Shown piece after piece: positions 1 through 7,800 of a DNA stretch of 16,410 bases. The notes under the pieces were generated by a model. It was not told where the DNA came from, ran no database searches, and saw only the letters and a list, made by a program, of their open reading frames with translations. The DNA is from RGIG3040 sp964410675 (lineage in GTDB: Bacteria > Bacillota > Clostridia > Lachnospirales > Lachnospiraceae), in assembly GCA_964410675.1 (NCBI GenBank), contig CAYPIB010000062.1, positions 1 to 16,410 of the forward strand. The letters are read 5' to 3'. Every line of letters begins with the position of its first letter. The stretch's first letter is position 1. A program made the position numbers and the translations under genes.

Positions 1-43
1 TGCCATCCTTTCGCTAATTATATTTTGGAGTTTAGAATCATTT

Positions 44-697
44 CTAAATATCATTGAATTCTTCATCCAATTCAAATATATCTTTGAAATCATCAAAATT
101 GTACGGATAGTCATTGCTTCCACCAACTTCAAATTTCTTGCTTCCGTTATTATATTCAATTTCTAATTCCCATTGTGTTCCATCAAGCACTGCATATCCA
201 AATCTTACAGGGTCGTAATACTTGAGCCATTCACCGATATACAATCTTTCTATATCGCATATCAGTTCTTCTTTATCCTTATCCATTTCCTTTTCTTGCA
301 AAACTTCTCCAAACTTAGAAGATGTGAAATGGACCTTATCATCATTTACGGTAAGAACATATTGAGTACTACCATCGAAAAATGAACCAATCTCAAATGA
401 GATTTTTGAAATATTTCTTATGTTATTCTGGAACTCTATTGATTTTTGTTCTTCTTTTGTTATTTTGTATGTTCCACCTACCTCTTCTAATGCTTTTTTT
501 GCTTCCTCGAGGTAATCACGATTGCACGAAATTCGCACTCTTTCAGATGGATGGAAAGTACATTCATAGTCTGGATGTTCAATAATTTCCTTTAATTCTT
601 TTATTTCTTTTTTCAGCTTGCGAATAGCAGTCTGCAATTGTTTTTCGTTTTTCCCTTTCAGGTATTCTTCATAATATGTAATTGGACTTATCATCAT
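44..697 (-). CDS. Unrecognised coiled-coil protein, last gene of the defence-like operon
   Basis: I do not recognise this 217-residue protein. The start is the first of two adjacent ATGs at 697: AGGAGG lies 9 bases upstream, and a more upstream GTG at 715 would overlap that ribosome site. Residues about 15-41 are a Lys/Glu-rich helix likely to form a coiled coil. The C-terminal third (about 170-205) has a Trp, an alternating acidic/hydrophobic strand, then GSNDYP and a Phe-Asp-rich tail, a pattern I associate with uncharacterised Firmicutes domains of the form W-x-L-x-I-x-Y...GSNxYPxNF. There is no signal peptide or membrane segment, so it is probably cytosolic. It follows the Mrr gene by about 50 bases on the same strand and is probably cotranscribed with it. 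A role alongside the nuclease (immunity, sensing or nothing) is inference from position only. Confidence 0.7.
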   Translation of the reverse strand: MMISPITYYEEYLKGKNEKQLQTAIRKLKKEIKELKEIIEHPDYECTFHPSERVRISCNRDYLEEAKKALEEVGGTYKITKEEQKSIEFQNNIRNISKISFEIGSFFDGSTQYVLTVNDDKVHFTSSKFGEVLQEKEMDKDKEELICDIERLYIGEWLKYYDPVRFGYAVLDGTQWELEIEYNNGSKKFEVGGSNDYPYNFDDFKDIFELDEEFNDI

Positions 698-748
698 AGG
701 AATGCACCTCCTCACTTATTTTATCTGCACAATCGTAATCGTAATATT

Positions 749-1600
749 CTACTCTACATCATAAAAATCATCTAGCATATAAGTAGTTACTGGTGTAATG
801 AATAATTCATATTTGATAATCAAGCGAATCAAATCATTTCCATCAATTAAAGTGATAGGTGTCCCTGCTCTAGACGCTTCTCTTGCTGCATTGGTAAATC
901 GACTATTAGTTATAAACACGCCGNNNNNNNNNNTACCATATTGATGGATGGCTCTCCGACAGCGGCAGTATTAAATCTTTTACATTGAACGACTACTCTT
1001 GTCGTTCTAAAATCAGCATCATCTATATGGTATCCATATCCATCAATTCCACCATCATTGCTTACTTGAACTCCCTGTTCTGTAAACTGAACGCCCATCT
1101 TTGTTAATAATGCTCTTGAAAACTGTTCAAACTTTGCAGGTGACATTTGAGCAATCGCATTTTGTAATTCGACTTTGAAATCATCTATTACCTTATCCTC
1201 CGATGAAACACTATTGTCTTCATCAGCATCTTCATTTTTTGCTTGGTTCTTTAATTTCTGTTCTTCCCAGTATTCTTTAGCAATTTCACGAACCTCTTTG
1301 GTAACATCAAAATTATCAAGGTATATTTCTGCTCCTTTTTGTGTCAATGTTATAAGGGGTTTGTACTTCTGATATGCCACAATTCCAACATAATTCAGTT
1401 CTTTTATGGCAAAATTAAATTTGAAATCGAATTTTTTATAAGGTTTTCCTGTTTGCCCTGATGTATAAAGCTTCTGTTCAAACTCTGCAATATGCTCATC
1501 TTTCTCACTTATTCTNNNNNNNNNNTTCTTGAAGCACCTGTATAATTGGTTTCATCAGGTATGATACTTGCTGTTCTGAATTTAGTTCATCGTAAAACAT
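749..1600 (-). CDS. mrr: Mrr-type restriction endonuclease, interrupted by two assembly gaps
   Basis: Type IV (modified-DNA) restriction endonuclease of the Mrr family. Three pieces are readable: 25 N-terminal residues (1600-1526, ATG behind AGGAAGGAG), 194 central residues (1515-934) and 57 C-terminal residues (922-749, stop TAG). The central piece begins with a winged-helix-like region ending LITLTQKGAEIYL, the usual Mrr N-terminal DNA-binding domain. It continues into the nuclease domain with GGIDG and VVVQCKR, the D...QxK catalytic signature. The last piece starts GVFIT and includes LIDGNDLIRLI, the conserved end of Mrr. The 276 visible residues compare with 304 in E. coli Mrr. The two 10-N runs are not codon multiples that restore frame, and by family comparison about 10-15 residues are missing at each, so they are placeholders rather than proof of a broken gene. 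Family members cut methylated DNA; the specificity here cannot be read. Confidence 0.86.
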
Positions 1601-1659
1601 TTGGAATTCTCCTTCCTGCAAACATTGATAGTAATTGCTATATTGTTTCTACACATAAT

Positions 1660-2088
1660 CTATTTCTTTGAATTTTCGTATGTACTCCAGACAAAGTCAA
1701 CAAATGTTAAACTACTTCCCACAGCTAGTTTTGCGTGTCTTTCTTCTAACCCCTGAAATGAAGCACTTTTTCCATGTCCACTTCCAAATGGATTTCTAAG
1801 CTCTGCCAGTTTCGATGGAATAGCTCTTAAACTGCCCAATATTGACTTGATTGCATCAGCACCTCTGTCTGTTGGCTGAACATTTGAAGGTAGCAAGTCC
1901 AAAGCTCCCAAAGTCTTTGTTGCTAAAGCTGGAACATCGTCATTTTTCGTATATCCAATTCCCACCTCATCTAAAATGGTCTTACAACAACTTTCAATCA
2001 ATTCCTTTGCCATTCCAATGGCAACTGTTGGATTTGTAACTATCCATCCTTCAACTGCTTCAAAATTCTTAACAGTTCCTAATGCCGA
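1660..2088 (-). pseudogene. Abortive-infection C-terminal (Abi_C) domain protein, 5'-truncated
   Basis: The last 117 residues from ATG 2013 look like the Abi_C domain found at the end of phage-abortive-infection proteins: AKELIESCCKTILDE, then a helix, then LRNPFGSGHGK and RHAKLAVGSS, matching the family pattern AKELxExxCKxIL...RNxxGxxHGK...RHAxLAV. The same frame stays open upstream of that ATG for another 25 codons (WIVTNPTVAIGM and before), which also fits the family, until a TGA at 2089-2091. No start codon with a ribosome site exists in that extension. The domain normally sits at the C-terminus of a longer protein, so the N-terminal part is probably missing, cut off at about 2090. The mrr gene follows 59 bases downstream on the same strand, suggesting one defence operon. 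The domain's biochemical activity is not established. Confidence 0.72.
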
Positions 2089-2091
2089 TCA

Positions 2092-2302
2092 GGCTGGTTC
2101 AAATCCTGTTCCATTTAGTCAATTTGTTAGTAATTATTATGGAATGACATTTCAGGAGGAACGTGAGATTCTTGCGCTTATTGTCAATCAAGAAAATAGA
2201 AATGCAATTATGGAAATGATTAATAAACAGCATGGTTTAAAAACGGAGGCGGGAGCAATTATTTGTTCTCTTGGAGTTGACCAAATAACAAAAGTTGGAT
2301 AA
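2092..2302 (+). pseudogene. C-terminal remnant of a P-II-like regulator
   Basis: An open frame ending at TAA 2300-2302 encodes the C-terminal half of a P-II (GlnB-like) domain: YYGMTFQEEREILALIV, then IMEMINKQHGLKTEAGAII and CSLGVDQ. This corresponds to the family's pattern of a Phe/Tyr-Gly strand, PEKEIV-type segment, helix, and (A)xGIxFSLPVD end. The T-loop, the GGT motif and everything N-terminal are absent. To the left the frame stays open only because it runs antisense through the Abi_C gene, so the loss of homology begins around 2090. An internal ATG at GMTF could in principle start a short product but has no convincing ribosome site. ldhA starts 25 bases downstream, so the intact ancestor probably preceded ldhA. 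I infer a truncated gene or a misassembled join. Confidence 0.6.
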
Positions 2303-2327
2303 TGATGAATGAGAAAGAGGGGATTAT

Positions 2328-3317
2328 ATGCGTATACTTTTTTATGATACAAAGGCTTATGATAAGGAATCATTTGAAAAGTTTCTTCCGGAATATCCGG
2401 AAATAAGTATTACTTTTTTTACAGCAGATTTAACATTGAGTACTGCAGAATTTGCAGCGGGATATGATGCGGTTTGTGCGTTTGTAAGCTCAGATGTCGG
2501 TGGAGAAGTTATAAATGAACTGGCTGATAAGGGGATTAAGTTAATCCTTATGCGCTGTGCAGGCTTTAATAATGTAGATTTGGAAATGGCAAAAGAAAGA
2601 AATATTACGGTTCTTAGAGTTCCGGGCTATTCGCCCGAGGCGGTGGCAGAACATGCAATGACGTTAGCACTCGGAGTTAACAGACACTTACACAAAGCAT
2701 ACATTAAAGTTCGTGAAAATAATTTTAGCTTAAATGGTTTAACAGGAGTCAATTTCTTTGGCAAGACAGCCGGTATTGTCGGTACAGGAAAAATTGGAGC
2801 AGCAATGGCCAAAATCTGCAGAGGGTTTGGAATGCGAATTCTTGCCTATGACAAATATCATAATCCGGAGTTGGATTTTGTGGAATATGTGGAGTTAAAT
2901 GCTCTGTTAGAAAACAGTGATTTGATTTCCCTGCATTGTCCTCTTATGGATGACACTCATCACATGATTAATCTTAAAACGATTCGCAAAATGAAGGATC
3001 GGGTAATTCTTGTCAATACTTCAAGAGGAGCGCTCATTAAAACGGATGATCTAATTCAGGGAATTCGAGAAAAGAAATTCTTTGGTGTAGGGCTTGATGT
3101 ATATGAAGAAGAAGGCGGAAACGTTTTTGAAAATAGAGAGGATGATATTTTGGAGCATTCAACAACAGCAAGATTATTATCCTTTCCCAATGTCATTGTT
3201 ACATCACATCAGGGCTTTTTAACCGAGGAAGCACTGGAGGCGATTAGCCGTATAACTTTGGATAATGCAATGGACTTTTTAAACGGAAACATTGACAAGG
3301 TAAATGAAGTAAAATAA
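2328..3317 (+). CDS. ldhA: D-lactate dehydrogenase (2-hydroxyacid dehydrogenase family)
   Basis: Cytosolic NAD-dependent D-lactate dehydrogenase reducing pyruvate to D-lactate to re-oxidise NADH in fermentation. The 329-residue length equals that of E. coli LdhA, and many blocks match it: RCAGFNNVDL (76-85), PEAVAEHA (103-110), KTAGIVGTGKIG (146-157, the Rossmann glycine motif at 152-157), SLHCPL (201-206) and NTSRGALI (230-237). The catalytic set is present: Arg233 in TSRG, Glu262 in DVYEEE and His294 in SHQGF. ATG 2328 follows AAGAGGGG by 5-6 bases. The gene sits directly after the P-II remnant, so its native promoter was probably upstream of that gene; I see no clear promoter in the 25-base gap. 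Downstream the next gene is convergent. A different 2-hydroxyacid substrate is possible, but the close resemblance to LdhA makes lactate most likely. Confidence 0.92.
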   Translation: MRILFYDTKAYDKESFEKFLPEYPEISITFFTADLTLSTAEFAAGYDAVCAFVSSDVGGEVINELADKGIKLILMRCAGFNNVDLEMAKERNITVLRVPGYSPEAVAEHAMTLALGVNRHLHKAYIKVRENNFSLNGLTGVNFFGKTAGIVGTGKIGAAMAKICRGFGMRILAYDKYHNPELDFVEYVELNALLENSDLISLHCPLMDDTHHMINLKTIRKMKDRVILVNTSRGALIKTDDLIQGIREKKFFGVGLDVYEEEGGNVFENREDDILEHSTTARLLSFPNVIVTSHQGFLTEEALEAISRITLDNAMDFLNGNIDKVNEVK

Positions 3318-3339
3318 TAGGTGCACTATCCTATTATAT

Positions 3340-3375
3340 AAAAAAGAGGATTAGGTAAGAGATACCTAGTCCTCT
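3340..3375 (-). terminator. Intrinsic terminator of the 38-aa peptide gene
   Basis: A 13-bp stem (3345-3357 with 3363-3375, one G-T wobble, 5-base loop) is followed on the minus strand by a run of T at 3344-3340. The stop codon of the small membrane protein lies within the stem. For plus-strand ldhA the same hairpin lacks a T tract; a weaker 7-bp hairpin at about 3316-3337 sits nearer its stop. Confidence 0.75.
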
Positions 3376-3482
3376 ATTTCATCGTCGGCGGCAACTGCAG
3401 ATACTACACTGGAAACCGCTGCTACAATGACAGCCACGATAATAATTAATAATCCACCCGCCAATAATAAAAACATTTGCAA
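3366..3482 (-). CDS. Small single-span membrane protein (38 aa)
   Basis: This short frame encodes one hydrophobic helix rich in Leu, Ile, Val and Ala (MFLLLAGGLLIIIVAVIV and on) followed by a small Ala/Ser stretch and an acidic tail, AADDEIED. It ends with TAG inside a strong terminator. A TTG start at 3482 is favoured because AGAAAGGA (3491-3498) lies 8 bases away; the ATG at 3476 would leave 14 bases and give 36 residues. A TATAAT at 3518-3513 on the minus strand could be its -10, with a poor -35. An own ribosome site, terminator and possible promoter argue for a real gene. I recognise no family. It could be a regulatory membrane peptide, or a hydrophobic type I toxin-like peptide, though no antisense RNA is evident. 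It is transcribed towards ldhA and follows hsp20 on the same strand. Confidence 0.55.
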   Translation of the reverse strand: MQMFLLLAGGLLIIIVAVIVAAVSSVVSAVAADDEIED

Positions 3483-3571
3483 ATAATCAATCCTTTCTAA
3501 AAAGAAGTTAATATTATATGCTACGAGTAAATTCTATCATATTACAAAGAAAATGAAAAGCAATATTCAAA

Positions 3572-3991
3572 TTATCCTTCAATTGCAATATATTTGTTTT
3601 GCTCTACTTCCTTTGTCTCTTTTTTAGGTATTGACAGTGTGAGTGTGCCGTTTTCAAATTTTGCACTAATTTCATCCTGTGTTACGCCATTGCCAACATA
3701 AAAGCTTCGCGAGCACTGTCCGCTGTATCGCTCTTTGCGAATATATTTTCCTTTTTTCTTACCAGAATCTTCGTTTGAGTACTGAGTTGCGGCATTGATA
3801 GTAAGATAGCCGTTTTCCAGTTTGGCTGAAACATCCTCCTTGTTAAAACCGGGAAGATTAATATCGAGTTCATAACTATCCTCAGTCTCCTTTACGTCTG
3901 TCTGCATCCAATTTCTTTCAAATTCATTACCGAAAGAAAAGTTCATAAAGTCATCAAATAAGTTATCATTAAAAATTCTAGGCATCATCAT
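3572..3991 (-). CDS. hsp20: Hsp20-family small heat shock protein
   Basis: ATP-independent holdase chaperone of the alpha-crystallin family; members form oligomers that bind unfolding proteins in the cytosol. The 139-residue length is typical of clostridial Hsp18/20. The alpha-crystallin domain spans about 30-124: DVKETEDSYELDINLPGF, KEDVSAKLENGYLTI (51-65), RSFYVG (95-100) and KFENGTLTLSIPKKE (111-125). The C-terminal I-x-I anchor is IAI at 135-137. ATG 3991 is the first of three consecutive Met codons and has GGAGGA (3999-4004) 7 bases upstream. The upstream region carries a consensus sigma-A promoter overlapped by a CIRCE inverted repeat, so repression by HrcA and induction by heat are expected. 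It is a single-gene unit, with the small membrane protein gene next on the same strand. Confidence 0.95.
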   Translation of the reverse strand: MMMPRIFNDNLFDDFMNFSFGNEFERNWMQTDVKETEDSYELDINLPGFNKEDVSAKLENGYLTINAATQYSNEDSGKKKGKYIRKERYSGQCSRSFYVGNGVTQDEISAKFENGTLTLSIPKKETKEVEQNKYIAIEG

Positions 3992-4075
3992 AAGTCATTC
4001 CTCCATTTCGTTTTATACCTTGTTATTATGTGCCTAAGCAGATTGGAATGTTTTCCATTCTGTTGCTATATTTTT

Positions 4076-4104
4076 AATATATCACTCATTATCAGCACTG
4101 TCAA
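4076..4104 (-). promoter_or_regulatory. Sigma-A promoter of hsp20
   Basis: On the minus strand TTGACA (4104-4099), a 17-base spacer and TATATT (4081-4076) form a near-consensus vegetative promoter. It reads towards hsp20, with the start expected near 4069, about 78 bases before the ATG. The -35 overlaps the CIRCE element. Confidence 0.85.
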
Positions 4105-4118
4105 CGGATGAGTGCTAA
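4092..4118. promoter_or_regulatory. CIRCE operator (HrcA site)
   Basis: Inverted repeat with the CIRCE geometry TTAGCACTC-N9-GAGTGCTAA. The right half (4110-4118) is perfect; the left half is TCAGCACTG, 7 of 9. The 9-base spacer is exact. Bound HrcA would cover the hsp20 -35 box and block transcription; heat inactivates HrcA in species where this has been studied. Confidence 0.88.
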
Positions 4119-4190
4119 CTTAATAATCGTTTCACAATTTTCATTTTTACATTATGTTTTTTATAAATAATTCATATTTTTTTATAGGTA

Positions 4191-4217
4191 ACAAATTAAA
4201 TATAAATGCATATGTTA
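4191..4217 (+). promoter_or_regulatory. Possible sigma-K-type sporulation promoter
   Basis: AC at 4191-4192, a 16-base spacer and CATATGTTA (4209-4217) fit the sigma-K consensus AC-N16/17-CATANNNTA. It lies 32 bases before the start of the Cys-rich gene. The motif is short and the region AT-rich, so chance occurrence is possible. Confidence 0.38.
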
Positions 4218-4248
4218 TAGATAAAGAAATATAAAAGGAACTTATGTT

Positions 4249-4629
4249 ATGAATGAAAACATGGCAGAAGAATATCTAGATAATAATTGTGAGGATGATT
4301 GTGACTGTAATCATGGACCGGAGTATGAGTACAAAGATCAACATGGCTGCACCAAGGTTACTTATCAGTACGCAGAAGTAAGCGTACCTATTAAAGTCAC
4401 TCCATATGCAAAGGTAGGAAAAATTGAAACAAAATGCTGTGGCACTCCAGTGCTGACGGAAAGCAATGACTGTGGATGCAACGGGGGCTGTGAATTGGAA
4501 ATCTGTCAAACAATTTGTGTAAAAATACCGATTGAATACCGTTCTCTTACTAGTATAGGCGATCATAAAGTGAAATGTGGAGAGGCTGCACATAGCTGTA
4601 AGTGTTTTAATAACGATAAGGAAGGTTAG
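4249..4629 (+). CDS. Cysteine-rich coat-like protein (126 aa)
   Basis: This small acidic protein has 14 cysteines in 126 residues (positions 14, 18, 20, 34, 63, 64, 75, 77, 81, 86, 90, 110, 117, 119). They occur as an N-terminal C-x3-C-x-C cluster, a CC pair, and C-x-C-x3-C. Two similar strand-like segments, YAEVSVPIKVTPYAKVG (41-57) and CVKIPIEYRSLTSIGD (90-105), recall uncharacterised clostridial Cys-rich proteins of the form VxVPxxVTPxAxVG...CCGxPV...ICVKxPxEY. I know no biochemical function for these. There is no signal peptide or membrane helix. The start at 4249 follows AAAGGA by about 9 bases. It forms its own unit, with a possible sigma-K promoter upstream and a strong terminator downstream. 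A spore-coat or metal-binding role is inference from cysteine content and that promoter. Confidence 0.75.
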   Translation: MNENMAEEYLDNNCEDDCDCNHGPEYEYKDQHGCTKVTYQYAEVSVPIKVTPYAKVGKIETKCCGTPVLTESNDCGCNGGCELEICQTICVKIPIEYRSLTSIGDHKVKCGEAAHSCKCFNNDKEG

Positions 4630-4667
4630 TATACTCTACTATGCTGTTACACTTATTCATTATTTTT

Positions 4668-4702
4668 AAACTGTCATTTATAATAAGTAAATGACAGTTT
4701 TT
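4668..4702 (+). terminator. Intrinsic terminator after the Cys-rich gene
   Basis: A perfect 13-bp inverted repeat (4668-4680 with 4688-4700, 7-base loop) ends in a short T run. It is nearly symmetrical, so it might also work on the other strand, but no minus-strand gene enters it. Confidence 0.85.
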
Positions 4703-4756
4703 AATGTGCATTTTTATATAAAATATACAAAAAATCTTCCAAAAAAACTTTGTCCT

Positions 4757-4784
4757 TTTAGAAATAGCATAGTTATGATATAAT
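4757..4784 (+). promoter_or_regulatory. Probable promoter of the large secreted protein
   Basis: A perfect TATAAT at 4779-4784 is preceded at 16 bases by a weak -35, TTTAGA (4757-4762). The start would fall near 4791, giving a leader of about 78 bases before the ATG at 4869. The leader contains an imperfect inverted repeat (about 4801-4827). Confidence 0.4.
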
Positions 4785-4868
4785 TTAATTTGTATAATTA
4801 TCTTTCTAAATTTATTTTAGAGAGGATAGTAAGATAGCTTTTTGATTGAATATAAGGAGGAATTTTTG

Positions 4869-7800
4869 ATGAGGAAAAGGATAAGACAAGTATTTGCATT
4901 AATGCTTGCGGTAGTGATGTGTGTAACGGTATTGCCAGCCGTGCCGGCGAAAGCGGCAAAACCGGTTACGACATTGTTCAGCGGTGGAATCAGCTCAGAT
5001 AGAGTGAATGCTACTGGGGCGGCTTATTACTGGAAGGGAGATGAGGTAAAGCTTTCGGTAAAAGCAGCAGACAATGCAACAGTAGAATGGACAACAACAG
5101 ACGAAGATGGCAACATTGCACTGGGTCCAGATGTGATTTCCGGCGGTTCGAGCGGAGGGTATATTACCCATAACAGTGATTTAACAATTGCAGATAGTGC
5201 AACAGGTAGTTATTTAATTAAGGCAACAGCTACGAGTGGAGACACTTATCAAGAAGTTACATATAATATATTGGTTCAAGAAAAAGATTTTGTGGTTCTT
5301 GAGTATGGAAAGAATTCTAATGAAAAGATTTATACAAGTACAGCGGGGTTTAACAGTGTTATTTTAGTAAATGCAAGATGTACGGATGTGAGATTAGAGC
5401 AAGTTGAAGTAACTACTGATAATGAAAATCTAGATGATGAGTCAAAGGATGTAATTACGGATAATCCTGTCAGTATTCTTGGCATTGGCAGCCCTCAAAA
5501 GAATACAGCCAAATATCCTGGCTGCGTAGAATATCAGTATCCGATTTCATCACCTGCTGCAATAACGAGTGATATAAGCAAAATTGCACTTCGATTAGTA
5601 ACAACGAAGAATAGTATGACATCTACCGGACTTGTTGCAAAATATTGGATTTTAGAAAGTGCCACAAAGGTATCAAATTTTAAGGTAACATCTTCAAATC
5701 AACCAGACAATCAGGATTTAGAAAAGTATCCTCATATTGCGAATCAAATTATATATATGGATTCAAATGAGACTATAAAAGTTGAGGGAACAGTTGAAGG
5801 CTCTGCAACTGACTTACCGCGTTTAGCTCTCATAAATGCTAAAAATAACTTTAAAACGGTATTGTATGACTATACTCCTGATGTAGTGAATAAAAAAATT
5901 GACTTTATTATTACTTTAGAAGGTATGTCAAATAAAGAAGTTGATAATGAGTCATTAAAAATTACAACTCTTTCCGGTATTTCTAATGAGTATAAAGTAA
6001 AGGTATATAATGTAGACAGGTGGGATTTATCTGAAATTACAACAGATGGAAGCGGGGGAGGAGCAGGCTTTGCGGGTTATCAGTATTCAAAATATGACTT
6101 AAAAGTTACATATCTTGACAGCAGAGAAGAGATTGAGTGGTCTAGTAGTAGTACGAATACAGCTACTGTTACAAGTACGGGACTGCAGACAGCGCGTTTA
6201 GATGCACATGAAGGAGGATCACCTAAAATAACAGCACAATTAAAACCGACTCCTGCAAGCAGCCGTGCTAGTATGGTGCGTACGATTATAGCTTCTATTT
6301 CTCGAGTAACTGACCCGGAAGAATTTAAAATTGACTTTTCAACACTTGAATCGACCAACTATAAGCTGCCGCAAGGGGGGACAGCCCAAATTTCAGCAGT
6401 TGCTTATGCCGAAGGGAACCCATATTCATATCCGCCTGATTATTTTAAATGGAAAAGCTCTGATTCGGAAGTAGCAACAATAGACTCAACGGGTAAGATA
6501 ACTGCAAAAAATCCGGGTAACACAACAATTTCTGTCCGTGATATTAAGGATAGAGATATTCCTCAAAATAGACAAACAGTTACGGTATATGCACCTGTTA
6601 AAAAAATAACTTTAAAGCAGATGGCATATGAAACAGCAAATCCTAAGGATATTGCAACTCATAGTTATGCAGCAGGTCAGAGTTGTATGCTGTATGCAGA
6701 GACTACCCCTAATATTGCTGGAGTTGAAGAAATAGAATGGAAAAGCAGTGATACGTCTATAGCTGCAATAGAGAGTCATCCAAGCAATAATAAAATAAAA
6801 TATATTAAATTTGCAGGTACAGGTTCTGTAACTATAACTGCTAATGGAGAGTTTAATACGAGTGTCAAGGACACAGTTACTTTCACTGTGAATCCGTCAG
6901 TACCAGCACAAAATATAAAGGTCTCAGGCGGTGAAACAGTTATTAAAGAAAAAGTTTGGCTGCCTAAGGATGGGAGTGCAACAACATTAACGGCAGTACA
7001 GACTGATGTAAATGGTAGTACAGCCAATGATGTATTGACATGGTATTGTGAACCTTCAAATCAGAGTGTCGTTATGTTAAGTCAGGATGTAAACGGAACA
7101 ACGGCAGATATAAAAGCGATTGGAACAGGAGAAGTCAAGGTTTATGCAAGAAATGCAGCCGGAGTGAAGTCAACACCGATTGTTGTAAAAGGTGTTATAT
7201 ATGCAACCTCTGTAGGGGTTACATCGGAAAGTGGAAAAAGGGTAGTTGGATACGGAAATACTCTAAAATTAAAACCGACGGTTTCTCTTGGCAGTACAGA
7301 ACTGACTGATTTAAATTGGTCATCATCGGATACAACCAAAATTGATTTGGTTAGAGACAGCGACGGTAAGGTAATTGTCGGAAGTGATGGAAGTGTTGAA
7401 GTTAAGGGTATAAATTATACGGAAGCGAATATAAGAATTACAGCGACAAATAATAGTGCATCATTACCAAGGTCAGGTTATATTGACTTAAAAGTGGTTA
7501 ATAGTATTCAGGATAATTGTACAGTAGAGTCAATTCCAGATGTTGTATATACCAGCCAGTCAATTACTCCTGAACTGGTAATTAAGAATACCGCAGGCGA
7601 AGAGCTGATTTTAAATGTTCACTATCGAGTGTCATATAAAGATAATACGAATGCAGGAGTAGCAACAATTACGATAACAGGAGTTGAGGGGGCGGGATAT
7701 GTTGATACTACGACCGTAACCTTCAATATCCTTCCGGCAACATTAAATGCCGACAATGCAACAATAGCAGACTATACGTCTAAAATTACTTATGATGGTA

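Noticed and set aside
2085..2120. tRNA T-arm-like string GGTTCAAATCC at the island junction, as a tRNA attachment site
   Set aside because: The flanking bases give only four of five T-stem pairs, there is no acceptor stem, anticodon arm or discriminator/CCA end, and the same bases fit the P-II reading frame. No second copy is in the window and no integrase gene is present.
1976..2302. A single 108-aa protein starting at 1976
   Set aside because: The first 38 codons are antisense to a well-matched Abi_C coding region, and only the part after about 2090 resembles P-II. The ATG at 1976 has no ribosome site.
4276..4593. 105-codon frame antisense to the Cys-rich gene
   Set aside because: No ribosome site; its existence follows from the codon composition of the plus-strand gene, which has family-like sequence, a ribosome site and a terminator.
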